Source: an uncultured Bacteroidaceae bacterium (GTDB lineage: Bacteria > Bacteroidota > Bacteroidia > Bacteroidales > Bacteroidaceae). Taken from it: a DNA stretch of 64,000 nucleotides. Numbering within the stretch: position 1 is the stretch's first letter; every line of letters starts with the position of its first letter. Shown one piece after another: positions 1-8,796 of the stretch. The stretch is from assembly GCA_934394435.1 (NCBI GenBank), contig CAKRRN010000003.1, positions 62,001-126,000 on the forward strand, read 5' to 3'. Made by a program: the position numbers and the translations under genes. The notes below the pieces were generated by a model. The model saw only the letters and a list, made by a program, of their open reading frames with translations, did not search any database and was not told where the DNA came from.

Positions 1-1314
1 AGCCTGAGACCAGACGAAAAGGATCGTTTGTTTCGTAGCGATGCTGTGGAGAAACAAATCCTGGCTCTGAAAGAGAAACTGACAGCTATAGATCCGAAAC
101 TCTATTGGATGTTTGTTAATTGTTTCCCCAATACCCTTGACACTACAGTACATTATAGTGATGCTAACGGTGATGATGATACATTCGTGTATACAGGTGA
201 CATCCATGCCATGTGGTTGCGTGATAGCGGTGCACAGGTATGGCCTTACTTGCGATATGTGAATCAAGACGAACCTCTTCGCCATCTTATCCGCGGAGTC
301 ATTCGTCGTCAGTTTGCATGTATACTGATTGATCCCTATGCTAATGCATTCAATATCGGACCGACTGGTGGTGAGTGGCAGACAGACGAGACGGAAATGA
401 AGAAAGAATTGCATGAACGCAAGTATGAGATTGACTCTTTATGCTATCCTCTACGCCTTGCTTATGAGTACTGGCAGCGTACAGGTGACACGAGTATCTT
501 TGATGAAAAGTGGCTCAGTGTGGTGAAAGCTATCTTAGCAACTTTCCGTGATCAGCAAAACTGGAACGGTATGAAGACTAATTATCACTTCCGCCGTGAG
601 ACAAAGGCTCTGCATGACACACGTAGCAATGCAGGATATGGTCATCCTGGAAAGGCTTGTGGTCTCATCGCAAGTGCTTTCCGTCCATCTGATGACAGTA
701 CCATCTTCCCTTATCTCGTTCCCAGCAATTTCTTCGCAGTAAGTGTATTGCGCAAGGCTGCTGTTATCTTGCGTCAGGTTAATCATGACCAGGTGTTGGC
801 AGGAGAGTGTGAGCAACTGGCCAGTCAGGTTGATTTGGCTCTGAAGGAATATGCGGTGGTTGATCATCCCAAGTATGGCAAGATGTACGCATTTGAGGTG
901 GATGGCTTTGGCAGTTCTCTGCTGATGGATGATGCAAATGCTCCAAGTCTTCTTTGTCTGCCTTATCTGACAGATGTGGATATTGATGATCCTATTTATC
1001 AGAACACTCGCCGATTTGTCTGGAGTGAGGATAATCCTTACTTCTTCCGTGGTAAGGCAGGTGAGGGCATTGGAGGTCCTCATTGCGGATTGGACAAGCC
1101 TTGGCCCATGAGTATGGTCATGAAGGCTTTTACCACCAATGACCGTGCAGAGAAAGAGTGGTGTGTGCAGCAGATTCTTAAAACAGATGCAGGAACAGGA
1201 TTCATGCACGAATCCTTCAATAAGGATGATGCCGCGGATTTCACTCGTTCGTGGTTTGCATGGGCAAACACGCTCTTTGGAGAACTAATAGTTGATATGT
1301 ATGCTGAAAACTAA
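1..1314 (+). CDS. GH125 exo-alpha-1,6-mannosidase, 5' truncated by window edge
   Basis: This gene encodes a metal-independent alpha-mannosidase of glycoside hydrolase family 125 (formerly DUF1237), which trims alpha-1,6-linked mannose from N-glycans or mannan. The frame is open from base 1, so the real start and any signal peptide lie outside; 437 residues are visible. Family hallmarks are the early YWMFVNCFPNTLDTTV and GDIHAMWLRDS segments, GPTGGEWQTDE in the middle and the C-terminal HESF...FTRSWFAWANTLFGE block. The 3' end overlaps the start of the next gene by 14 bp, so the two are probably co-transcribed. In Bacteroidota such enzymes sit in mannose-glycan utilisation loci; the rest of such a locus would be upstream. 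Family assignment is firm, substrate is inferred. Confidence 0.9.
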   Translation, partial: SLRPDEKDRLFRSDAVEKQILALKEKLTAIDPKLYWMFVNCFPNTLDTTVHYSDANGDDDTFVYTGDIHAMWLRDSGAQVWPYLRYVNQDEPLRHLIRGVIRRQFACILIDPYANAFNIGPTGGEWQTDETEMKKELHERKYEIDSLCYPLRLAYEYWQRTGDTSIFDEKWLSVVKAILATFRDQQNWNGMKTNYHFRRETKALHDTRSNAGYGHPGKACGLIASAFRPSDDSTIFPYLVPSNFFAVSVLRKAAVILRQVNHDQVLAGECEQLASQVDLALKEYAVVDHPKYGKMYAFEVDGFGSSLLMDDANAPSLLCLPYLTDVDIDDPIYQNTRRFVWSEDNPYFFRGKAGEGIGGPHCGLDKPWPMSMVMKAFTTNDRAEKEWCVQQILKTDAGTGFMHESFNKDDAADFTRSWFAWANTLFGELIVDMYAEN

Positions 1315-3787
1315 GAAAACCTTATTGCAAGGAGTCCTTTCTATAGGGCTCCTTGTGCTTTTTCTGGGCAGTTGTAGCTCAGTAGATCCTCAAGAAAAAG
1401 AGGATGCCCTGGCATTCCTCTATCAGTACATGCCTTTGCCTGATAGTGTTGACTATCCTCGTCAGTACTGGGAACGCTGTGTGGAGACTACTCTCAAGGC
1501 TCGTCATGAAATGCCTTGGGGCAAGAGTGTTCCTGATCGTGAATGGAAACATTTCGTATTGCCTGTGCGTGTGAACAATGAGAATCTAGACGATGCTCGT
1601 GTTGTTCTCTATGAGGAGTTGCGTGATAGGGTAAAGAATCTAAGCATGGCAGATGCTGTGCTTGAGGTAAATCATTGGTGCCATGAGCATGTCACTTATC
1701 AGCCTTCTGACTCACGCACCAGCGCTCCTCTTGCAACAATGGCTTCTGCTATAGGCCGATGTGGTGAGGAGAGTACTTTCACAGTGGCTGCTCTTCGGGC
1801 TGTAGGTATTCCTGCACGTCAGGTCTATACACCCCGATGGGCACATACAGACGATAATCATGCTTGGGTAGAGGCATGGGTAGATGGCAAATGGCATTTC
1901 CTTGGAGCTTGTGAGCCAGAGCCTGTACTTGACTTAGGATGGTTTAATGCGCCTGCTGCACGCGCCATGCTTATGCATACACGTGTGTTTGGACATTACG
2001 ATGGACCTGAACAGATTGTTCGTCAGTCGGCTTGTTTCACAGAAATCAATGTGACAGAGAATTATGCGGAAGTGGCAAAACTAACAGCTAAGGTGGTAGA
2101 TTCAGAGGGGCATGTTGTGTCTGATGCAACCGTTGACTTCCGCCTGTATAATTACGCAGAGTTTTATCCTTTGGCTAGTTTTAAAACAAATGTAAAAGGT
2201 TTAACCTCTTTGTCCTGTGGAAAAGGAGATTTGCTACTGTGGGCTTCTGCTGATGGAAAATTTGGCTTTAGTAAGGCCAGCGTTGGAAAACAAGATACCG
2301 TGACAGTTGTTTTGGACAAGGATTCTACATTTGTGGGCGAACTGGATATGGACCTTATGCCACCACCAGAGCGTGACAATCTTCCAAAGATATCCTCAGC
2401 CCAGAAGCGTGCCAATGCAGTACGATTGGCTCAAGAAGATAGCATTCGTAATGCTTATATGGCTCGTGCTTTTTCACATGACAGCACGGATATGATGATG
2501 GTAAAAGCTCGTGCCAATCATCAAGTCTTGTCTTCTTTCCTCAAATCATTGAAGAACCCTGCTGAAGGCAGAATGTTGCTGGGCACCTTGGCAGATAAGG
2601 ATTTGCGCGACGTGACGGAAGAAGTGCTTTCTGACCATATGCTTCATACTGCTCATAGCCAAGACTCCTTATGGGCGAAGTATGTGCTTTGTCCACGTGT
2701 AAGCAATGAGATGCTCACTCCCTGGCGCGCAGTACTGACGAAAGCTTTCAAGGGGACAGATGCTATGACCTTGATACATTGGGTTACGGATAGTATACAG
2801 GTGAACGAAACAAAAAATCCAACGCATCTCTGCATGAGTCCAGTTGGGGTTTACCGTCATAGAGTGACAGACTCCCGTAGCCGGAATATCTTCTTTGTGA
2901 GTGCCGCGCGAAGTGCAGGTGTTCCTGCTCGGATAAACTCTGTTACTGGCAAGGTACAATGGGCAGATAAAGCAAACCAATGGCATGATGTGAATTTTGA
3001 TAAAGTGTCAGATGAGATTCCTGCGCAAGGTGTGCTCAAGTTGAATTATGCAGATAGGGATGTCAAGGAAGATCCTGCCTATTACACACAGTTCACGCTC
3101 TCAAAAATAAGCAACGGTGTACCTCGCCTTCAGGAGTTTGACGAGAGTAATACAACATGGAGAAATACTTTTGCCAACGGTACGCGAATGCAGCAGGGAC
3201 AATACTTGATGGTCAGTGGCACACGTTTGGCAAATGGTGGGGTATTGGCTCATCTGTCTTTCTTCCGTCTGCCACAAAACAAAGTTACGGAAGAAACTCT
3301 TCATCTGCGTCGCAGTCACGACAAACTTTCTGTGATTTCTTCCTTTAATTGTGAACTGGGCTATACCACACCAAAGGGGAAACACAAGTCTATTTTGGAG
3401 ACTGTAGGCAGGGGGTATTATGTTGTAGGACTGATAACCAGCAATCACGAACCCTCTGTACATGTGCTACGCGACATGTGTGACAATAACATCTATCTGT
3501 GCAGATGGTCGCGACCTTACTTACTGTTATTCCCTTCGCGCGAGGAGTATGACCGTTTCCATAGAAAAGACTTTGATGAGTTGCCAGACAATGTGCTTTT
3601 CGGTATTGCGGACCCAGAGACGGTAGAGGCTATGCATATAGAGGAATTGACGCATGGTTCTCGCGACTTGCCCATCTTTATGATGTGTGATACGTTTAAT
3701 CGTGTTGTCTGGTTCCGACAAGGTTATTCTATCAATATGAGCCAGCAAATCATGGATGTCATCATGCAACTGATGGAGGTGAAGTGA
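1301..3787 (+). CDS. Transglutaminase-like domain lipoprotein
   Basis: An 828-residue exported lipoprotein of unknown substrate. The ATG at 1301 is preferred over the upstream TTG at 1292 because it places a lysine-rich signal peptide directly before a lipobox ending in LGSC (Cys25). A transglutaminase/cysteine-protease-like core follows: Cys154 in GRCGEES, His187 in DDNHAWVEAW and an acidic residue in the GACEPEP stretch, giving a plausible Cys-His-Asp/Glu triad. An Ig-like carboxypeptidase-regulatory segment comes next (about 255-340). A second, degenerate transglutaminase-like block around residues 525-575 (SRNIFFVSAARSAGVPAR) lacks the Cys. The overlap with the GH125 gene suggests one operon. 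It is probably a surface protein acting on glycoproteins or peptides, but activity is not shown. Confidence 0.82.
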   Translation: MLKTKKTLLQGVLSIGLLVLFLGSCSSVDPQEKEDALAFLYQYMPLPDSVDYPRQYWERCVETTLKARHEMPWGKSVPDREWKHFVLPVRVNNENLDDARVVLYEELRDRVKNLSMADAVLEVNHWCHEHVTYQPSDSRTSAPLATMASAIGRCGEESTFTVAALRAVGIPARQVYTPRWAHTDDNHAWVEAWVDGKWHFLGACEPEPVLDLGWFNAPAARAMLMHTRVFGHYDGPEQIVRQSACFTEINVTENYAEVAKLTAKVVDSEGHVVSDATVDFRLYNYAEFYPLASFKTNVKGLTSLSCGKGDLLLWASADGKFGFSKASVGKQDTVTVVLDKDSTFVGELDMDLMPPPERDNLPKISSAQKRANAVRLAQEDSIRNAYMARAFSHDSTDMMMVKARANHQVLSSFLKSLKNPAEGRMLLGTLADKDLRDVTEEVLSDHMLHTAHSQDSLWAKYVLCPRVSNEMLTPWRAVLTKAFKGTDAMTLIHWVTDSIQVNETKNPTHLCMSPVGVYRHRVTDSRSRNIFFVSAARSAGVPARINSVTGKVQWADKANQWHDVNFDKVSDEIPAQGVLKLNYADRDVKEDPAYYTQFTLSKISNGVPRLQEFDESNTTWRNTFANGTRMQQGQYLMVSGTRLANGGVLAHLSFFRLPQNKVTEETLHLRRSHDKLSVISSFNCELGYTTPKGKHKSILETVGRGYYVVGLITSNHEPSVHVLRDMCDNNIYLCRWSRPYLLLFPSREEYDRFHRKDFDELPDNVLFGIADPETVEAMHIEELTHGSRDLPIFMMCDTFNRVVWFRQGYSINMSQQIMDVIMQLMEVK

Positions 3788-4070
3788 TAACTGAGGTTGT
3801 TGAGTAATTATACAATTTTAATAATGAGGGTGTGTCAAAACTCGATTATCGAAAAGAAGAACTTGTGATTTGAACTTTTAGCATCCCCAAAAGACTAAAG
3901 AAAGGGTCGTGTCAAACTCTGTAATGAGTGATGATACGACCCTTTTTTAACTTCAATCAGTCATAAGACCGAAACGAATAGCCCACCCTATATTTGAAAT
4001 AGTTCTTGGCTATAGTAGAAATCTATCCCTCGCTAAATTGATCCAAGAAAACAATATACTCAGAAATCCT
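3788..4070. other. Intergenic region with possible insertion-sequence relic
   Basis: 283 bp between convergent genes. It contains a strong terminator hairpin (3901-3948) and two similar words, GTGTGTCAAAACTC at about 3833 and GTGTCAAACTC at about 3910, of the sort seen at insertion-sequence ends. Read on the minus strand, 3960-4070 gives short protein-like stretches broken by stops (for example NYFKYRVGYSFRSYD). No complete gene is present and the source of the relic is not identified. Confidence 0.3.
3901..3948. terminator. Rho-independent terminator between convergent genes
   Basis: A perfect 10-bp inverted repeat (AAAGGGTCGT / ACGACCCTTT) with a loop of about 25 nt is followed by a T-run on the plus strand and preceded by A residues on the other strand. 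It lies between the transglutaminase gene (+) and cutC (-) and could serve either. Confidence 0.6.
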
Positions 4071-4763
4071 TTAGAGACTATGTACGTAATTTTGCATGTT
4101 AACCAGAGTGCTGTGCACTATTGATGAGTCTGTATGGTTTCCACGTCGCAGGGAACCATGTAGTTCGACTGCTCCTGTGCTCCTTAGTATCATCTGTGCG
4201 TTGTCTGGGTTGATCCCACATCCAGGCAGGATGATGATACGTCCGTTAGCTTGTTCTACTAATTGATGAAGCAGGTATGTTCCCTTATCAGCAGTAGGTG
4301 CCTGCCCAGAAGTAAGCAGACGATGACATCCTAAAGAAATAATCTCTTCAAGAGCTTGCTTGGGACAACGGCACTCATCGAAGGCACGATGGAAGGTAAT
4401 ACTCATGCCGTATGCCTTATTTACCAGTTGTTCGCAGACACGCATATCAATATCTCCCATGGGAGTGAGTGCTCCTATAACAATTCCAGATGCGCCCATG
4501 TCATGTGCCATGCGTATGTCTCTCTGCATGCAGCGAACCTCATCGGATGAATATACAAAATTACCTCCACGTGGACGAATAAGAACGTGTACACGGATGT
4601 TTTGTTCCAAGGCGTATTCTATCATACCTGCAGAGGGGGTCACTCCTCCCAACTCCAATGCTTGGCATAATTCTATTCGTTGTGCGCCCCCATCAACAGC
4701 AGCTCGCACACTCTGGAGGTCTGCACAGCATACTTCCAGAGTTATATTTTCCTTTTCTTTCAT
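4071..4763 (-). CDS. cutC: CutC family protein (copper homeostasis-associated)
   Basis: A 230-residue cytosolic TIM-barrel protein of the CutC family, historically linked to copper tolerance although its biochemical role is unsettled. Diagnostic features are the N-terminal LEVCCADLQSVRAAVDGGAQ strand, the ELCQALELGGVTPSAGMI block and IRPRGGNFVYSSDE, followed by ITFHRAFDEC and LLTSGQAPTA. Length matches the family (about 240). A -7 promoter motif lies only 7 nt before the ATG, implying a leaderless or nearly leaderless mRNA. The long antisense frames across this gene are shadows. Confidence 0.92.
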   Translation of the reverse strand: MKEKENITLEVCCADLQSVRAAVDGGAQRIELCQALELGGVTPSAGMIEYALEQNIRVHVLIRPRGGNFVYSSDEVRCMQRDIRMAHDMGASGIVIGALTPMGDIDMRVCEQLVNKAYGMSITFHRAFDECRCPKQALEEIISLGCHRLLTSGQAPTADKGTYLLHQLVEQANGRIIILPGCGINPDNAQMILRSTGAVELHGSLRRGNHTDSSIVHSTLVNMQNYVHSL

Positions 4764-4770
4764 GTTGGTG

Positions 4771-4779
4771 CCAAAGGTA
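4771..4779 (-). promoter_or_regulatory. -7 promoter element of cutC, close to the start codon
   Basis: On the minus strand this reads TACCTTTGG, a full match to the Bacteroidota -7 consensus TAnnTTTG. Only 7 nt separate it from the cutC ATG, so the transcript would start at or very near the start codon. No clear -33 element was found. Confidence 0.5.
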
Positions 4780-5034
4780 TGGATTTATTCGGAATCAGGT
4801 GGGGAGTGTCAATACAAAAAAAACGTTCCGTTATATATTATGGTGCTAATTCAAATGTTGTATCAATAAGGGAAGAGTTTGTTACCTATAAATTATTATT
4901 GCATAAAATGTTTCTTCTTTTTCGGGAAAACTGTAATTTTGTTAGTGAAATCATGCTTTGTCAACTCTATATACCTTTCAGTAAAAGTAAAGATGTTGAA
5001 CAAGAATGACGAAAAGACTAATAAACTAACGTAA

Positions 5035-5961
5035 ATGCGGAATATGAGAAAATTATGGATTTTAGCCATCTTGCTGCCTTCGATGGCTTCTGCACAGGTG
5101 TTCTCATCTGTGAGTATGGAGAAAGTGAGAGGTTCTGAAGCTGGCGATGTACGTATGGCTGGTATCAGTACGGATGGTAAGTATGCATTAGTCACCACAA
5201 TGAGCAACAAGGGACTTACACGTGTTACCCTTGATGATGGAGAAAAAGTCATACTGAGCCAAGAGGAAGGGGCAGGATTCCAGCCTGTGATGTCAAAGGA
5301 TGGTCGTATAGTTATGTGTTGTAGCGACACCTTTGATGAAAATCACCTTAGGCTGACAGCCGTGGATGTGGTAGATGTATCAGCAGGCAGTTCGCGACGT
5401 ATTGTCTCACCGACAAGAAATCTGGGCGCATTTCGCTTGGTTGATAATGAGGCTGAAGTGGAGGCTGATGGACGGGTGACACAGCGTAAAGTAACAACGA
5501 GAAATGGAGTGGAGAGAAAACGGCCCACAATAACATGCAATGGACTGAAGATGCAATTGACCAGAGACGGACAGACAGTTACTCTTACGCCCAACGGAGA
5601 TGATGAAGATACGAATTATATCTGGGCGAGCATCTCGCCAGATGGCACACACATTCTGTATCATGTCTCAACAGAAGGCACATATGTATGTGACCTTAAT
5701 GGTGAGAATGTGCAGTATATTGCATTTGACTGTTACGCGCCACAGTGGTATGACGATAATACTATTGTTGGCATGAAAGAGAAGGACGATGACCTTTTTA
5801 TAACTTCGAGTGCTATTGTGGCTTATACCCTGGATGGTGCCAAACAGCAGTTGACCTCTGATGATGACGTATTGCTGTATCCTTTCTGCTCTTCTGAGGC
5901 AAAACGTATTGTATGTGCAAGAGGAAATGGAGAGATGGTGATGTTGAATGTGGAAAAATAA
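5035..5961 (+). CDS. Exported WD40-like (PD40) beta-propeller protein
   Basis: A 308-residue protein with a signal peptide ending near MASAQ. The rest is made of repeats resembling the PD40/TolB propeller blades: ISTDGKYALVT, MSKDGRIVMCCS, ISPDGTHILYH and a C-terminal EAKRIVCARGNGEM blade. PD40 proteins are usually periplasmic or outer-membrane-associated scaffolds. Either ATG at 5035 or 5044 could be used; both leave the signal peptide intact. It lies 37 nt upstream of a cell-wall amidase gene in the same direction, so the two are probably one transcription unit, which suggests an envelope role. A TAATTTTG box at 4934-4941 is a weak promoter candidate. No catalytic residues are recognisable. 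Confidence 0.75.
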   Translation: MRNMRKLWILAILLPSMASAQVFSSVSMEKVRGSEAGDVRMAGISTDGKYALVTTMSNKGLTRVTLDDGEKVILSQEEGAGFQPVMSKDGRIVMCCSDTFDENHLRLTAVDVVDVSAGSSRRIVSPTRNLGAFRLVDNEAEVEADGRVTQRKVTTRNGVERKRPTITCNGLKMQLTRDGQTVTLTPNGDDEDTNYIWASISPDGTHILYHVSTEGTYVCDLNGENVQYIAFDCYAPQWYDDNTIVGMKEKDDDLFITSSAIVAYTLDGAKQQLTSDDDVLLYPFCSSEAKRIVCARGNGEMVMLNVEK

Positions 5962-5998
5962 GATTGGCTTATACAGGAGTTTCTAAATAGCTATTGAT

Positions 5999-7348
5999 AT
6001 GAAAACAATGAAAAATATAATATTTCTGATGGCATTTCTTTGCCTGCCCCTTTATGGGCAAACAACGGTCCAGCCAAGGGTCTATTTGAATCCCGGTCAT
6101 GGAGGATGGGGAGCTAATGACCGTCCTATGGCTACTATCTCGCATCCTGCATTGCCCGAAACGGGAAGACCTGATACTTGTGGTTTCTACGAAAGCAACA
6201 CCAATCTATGGAAGATAGAGGAGTTGGGACGCATCCTAAAAAGTTCGGGAGAGTATACTATCAAATATAGCCGACGTGCCAATGGACCTTATCCTTGGGT
6301 GGCTGGTGCAAGCAATGAAACACGATATGACAGAGTTCTTTCTGTTATCTCCGCGGAGGTAGACAACTGGCGTACGGATTACTTTATCAGTGTGCATAGC
6401 AACGCTGCTGCAGATGGAGCGCTTGCTAACTATCCGCTCTTTCTTTATCGTGGTACAGATGCAGAGAATGCTGTCAAAAACAGTAAGGATATGTGCACCA
6501 AGATGTGGCCTTTCCATGTGGAGGCAATGAAGACTGGGTTTGAATACCAAAGTGCATACAAGTCAAGTACAAATATTCGTGGTGACCGCGATTTCTACCA
6601 TTATACGTGGACAAACAATAAAGGATATCAAGGTTATCTGGGCGTGTTGATGCATGGTTGTCCTGGTTATCTGGTTGAGGGTTATTTTCATACGTATCAG
6701 CCTGCACGTCATAGAGCTCTTAATCCAGACTGGTGCAGAATGGAAGGAAGACGTTACGCTCGTGGCATTATCAATTATTTCAAGACAACAGCCGACTCGC
6801 TTGGGTGCATCATGGGTACAGTGAGAAGCAAGACGCAGAAATCAGATAAACTGGAACTCTATAATGCTGCGGCTAATACCAACGATGCATATCTTCCGCT
6901 CAACGGAGCCATCGTGAGATTGAAAGACAAGGAATCACATGTGCTAAAGGAATATACCGTTGACGATAACTATAATGGGATATTCGTATTTACAGACTTG
7001 AAGCCAGACATATATTATGTGGATTTATATTGCCCAGGATATATTACCCAGCAAACGAAAATTTCGAACAATAGATATACGGTAACGGCAAACAAAACGA
7101 CATACAAGACACATTATATGTCGCTTGGTACCACGGTTCCTCTTCGCCCAGGTGTTCCTGTAGGTATTGGAGATACCCAAATGGATGAGAATCCCATCCT
7201 GTCAGACAAGGTTACCGTCCGTCTATACGATACTTCGGGAAAACTGGTGCTCACCACTACGCGTGCAAGTCTTGAGTCATGTGCTTTGCCAGCAGGAGTA
7301 TATGTTATGGAAAGTGCTGGTAAGAGTGTGAAGTATTACCGAAAATGA
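5999..7348 (+). CDS. Secreted N-acetylmuramoyl-L-alanine amidase (Amidase_3-like) with C-terminal sorting tail
   Basis: A 449-residue exported protein that probably cleaves the amide bond between MurNAc and the peptide stem of peptidoglycan. A signal peptide (about residues 1-20) is followed by an Amidase_3-type zinc fold: NPGHGG near residue 32 (first zinc His), a Glu in the FYESNTNLWK helix, SVHSNAAAD near 131 (second His), and a Glu in LVEGYFH. A carboxypeptidase-regulatory-like beta domain (about 270-370) follows. The last 70 residues (VRLYDTSGKLVL...LPAGVYVMES...VKYYRK) look like a type A T9SS sorting domain, so it is probably secreted or attached through the SprA system. The gene ends at a pair of strong hairpins. 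Confidence 0.85.
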   Translation: MKTMKNIIFLMAFLCLPLYGQTTVQPRVYLNPGHGGWGANDRPMATISHPALPETGRPDTCGFYESNTNLWKIEELGRILKSSGEYTIKYSRRANGPYPWVAGASNETRYDRVLSVISAEVDNWRTDYFISVHSNAAADGALANYPLFLYRGTDAENAVKNSKDMCTKMWPFHVEAMKTGFEYQSAYKSSTNIRGDRDFYHYTWTNNKGYQGYLGVLMHGCPGYLVEGYFHTYQPARHRALNPDWCRMEGRRYARGIINYFKTTADSLGCIMGTVRSKTQKSDKLELYNAAANTNDAYLPLNGAIVRLKDKESHVLKEYTVDDNYNGIFVFTDLKPDIYYVDLYCPGYITQQTKISNNRYTVTANKTTYKTHYMSLGTTVPLRPGVPVGIGDTQMDENPILSDKVTVRLYDTSGKLVLTTTRASLESCALPAGVYVMESAGKSVKYYRK

Positions 7349-7355
7349 CAGACCT

Positions 7356-7391
7356 TAAGCCCAAATCGGTCTAATGACCGATTTGGGCTTA
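7356..7391. terminator. Hairpin terminator, member of the AATCGGTC-loop-GACCGATT family
   Basis: A perfect 16-bp stem (7356-7371 with 7376-7391) around the tetraloop TAAT. It lies 8 nt after the amidase stop codon. The core AATCGGTC-TAAT-GACCGATT recurs in altered form at 56618-56657, at about 57334-57362 and, as a half, near 30709. Confidence 0.7.
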
Positions 7392-7401
7392 GTTTCGCAT
7401 C

Positions 7402-7460
7402 AAAAAGAATCACCTGCAATAGTATCAAACAAATAATGCTATTGCAGGTGACTCTTTTTT
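7402..7460. terminator. Bidirectional terminator
   Basis: A 21-bp stem with one mismatch (7402-7422 with 7439-7459, core CACCTGCAATAG / CTATTGCAGGTG). One flank is a T-run and the other an A-run. It suits termination of both the amidase (+) and the EEP nuclease (-), which converge here. Confidence 0.8.
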
Positions 7461-7476
7461 TATCTCCCTTTTCTTT

Positions 7477-8526
7477 TTATTCTTTGGAAAGTTCTTTTAC
7501 GAAATAGGTGACAGTGGGCAAGTGGTCACTATATCCGTCAAGCCATACTCCGCCAGCTGTTGTGCGCAGAGGGGTTCCCTTATATTTCCCTTCCTGTTGC
7601 ATAAGCCAGTCTCTGCGGAATATTTGCCAAGAGTGTAAAGTCAAGTGCTTGTAGTCTTTCTTCTTTTTTGCGTTCAGTAGGTTCTGGCTCATCACAATCT
7701 GGTCAAACAGATTCCATGCACCCTTGTATGAGAGTGTGCCTTGTCCCTTGTCGCGCAAAATGGTCCACCAAGGATTGAAGAAGTCATGTTTGCCTACGTC
7801 TTCCATCTTTTTCTTTGCACCCAGGAATTTTGACATGGATGTGTTGTCAGGATCATCATTCATATCTCCCATGACCACAATACGCATGTCAGGCTCTGCT
7901 TTCATGATACTGTCTGTCATGTGACGTACTTGTTTTCCTCCCCAGTCACGAAATTTTCCTTCTGCACCTCGGCTAGGCCAGTGACATACTACAAATGTGA
8001 TGTCATCGCCAGCCAGTTTCCCTTGTACGGTTAGGAATCCACGTGTGGCATGAGTGGTGTCTCCATTCTCGTAGATGTAAGGTTGTAGCCAGCTCTTCTC
8101 TGGTGTGAAGAAGCGTGGGTTGTAGAGTAGAGCACAGTCGATGCCTCGCTTGTCTGGACCCTCATAGTGGATGTACTTGAATCCTCGCTGACGCATGTTG
8201 GGCTGATTTGTCAAATCTCGCATTACATTATCGTTCTCTACTTCTGCCAAACCGATAACGCTTGCACCCACGCCAGGCAATTTGTCCGTACCGATTTCCA
8301 GTAGCACCTTTGCCATGTTAGCCAGCTTATGCTCATATTTCATCTTGTTCCAATGATATGAACCACTGGGCAGGAAGTCATAGTCGTTCTTTCCTGCATC
8401 ATGCAATGTGTCGAAGAGGTTCTCTTGGTTATAGAATCCTACTGCGTAACACCCGAATTGCTTTTGTGCGCGAGTTGCACAGGTTGCGGCAAGCAATAGG
8501 GCAAACAATAAAAGCGTCTTTTTCAT
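7477..8526 (-). CDS. Secreted endonuclease/exonuclease/phosphatase (EEP) family protein
   Basis: A 349-residue exported metal-dependent phosphodiesterase of the EEP (DNase I-like) superfamily. The signal peptide ends near CATRAQ. Active-site signatures occur in order: YNQENLFD (metal-binding Asn/Glu), GLAEVEN (catalytic Glu), HWPSRG (His), GDMNDDPDN (Asp/Asn) and SDHLPTVTYF (terminal Asp-His). All key residues are present. Substrate cannot be read from sequence; DNA, RNA, nucleotides or phospholipid head groups are possible. It is divergent from a barrel receptor followed by OB-fold-type lipoproteins, and in extracellular nucleases the OB and EEP domains are often fused, which favours nucleic acid as substrate (inference). 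A -7 box at 8552-8560 gives a leader of about 20 nt. Confidence 0.86.
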   Translation of the reverse strand: MKKTLLLFALLLAATCATRAQKQFGCYAVGFYNQENLFDTLHDAGKNDYDFLPSGSYHWNKMKYEHKLANMAKVLLEIGTDKLPGVGASVIGLAEVENDNVMRDLTNQPNMRQRGFKYIHYEGPDKRGIDCALLYNPRFFTPEKSWLQPYIYENGDTTHATRGFLTVQGKLAGDDITFVVCHWPSRGAEGKFRDWGGKQVRHMTDSIMKAEPDMRIVVMGDMNDDPDNTSMSKFLGAKKKMEDVGKHDFFNPWWTILRDKGQGTLSYKGAWNLFDQIVMSQNLLNAKKKKDYKHLTLHSWQIFRRDWLMQQEGKYKGTPLRTTAGGVWLDGYSDHLPTVTYFVKELSKE

Positions 8527-8551
8527 ATTCTTGATTACTCTAATGTTTTTC

Positions 8552-8560
8552 GCAAAGGTA
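8552..8560 (-). promoter_or_regulatory. -7 promoter element of the EEP nuclease gene
   Basis: On the minus strand this reads TACCTTTGC, a perfect -7 consensus, 25 nt upstream of the ATG at 8526. Confidence 0.65.
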
Positions 8561-8599
8561 ATTCCTTTTCTTGAAACAGAGAAGTGCTCTCCTTCTTTT

Positions 8600-8608
8600 T
8601 ATCTTTGC
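8600..8608 (+). promoter_or_regulatory. Distal -7 promoter candidate upstream of the barrel receptor
   Basis: TATCTTTGC is a perfect -7 consensus on the plus strand. It would give a leader of about 180 nt for the receptor gene and lies back to back with the nuclease promoter, so the region is a divergent control region. No well-spaced -33 element was seen. Confidence 0.4.
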
Positions 8609-8722
8609 ACGTATGTACTTCTGTGATATTCCCCTGTTTCTTATGAAAATAAAAAGTTTATGTATGTGATGTGTAATGTGGAAGAAAATGTGTGAGCGTA
8701 ATTACTAAAAAATGATGAATCA

Positions 8723-8754
8723 TTGCTGCGTATGCAATATTTTTACTTACTTTG
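8723..8754 (+). promoter_or_regulatory. Proximal promoter candidate of the barrel receptor operon
   Basis: A -33-like TTG (8723-8725) and a -7-like TTACTTTG (8747-8754, one mismatch to TAnnTTTG) are separated by 21 nt, the spacing usual for Bacteroidota. This is about 40 nt before the likely start codon at 8797. Confidence 0.5.
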
Positions 8755-8796
8755 CACCGATAAAATAAAAAGTGATAAACAAAAAGAATGTGTGAT

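Noticed and set aside
535..1209. 224-codon minus-strand open frame
   Set aside because: Antisense to the GH125 gene, which has clear family motifs.
4360..4869. 169-codon plus-strand open frame
   Set aside because: Antisense to cutC and running across its promoter; composition is that of a shadow.
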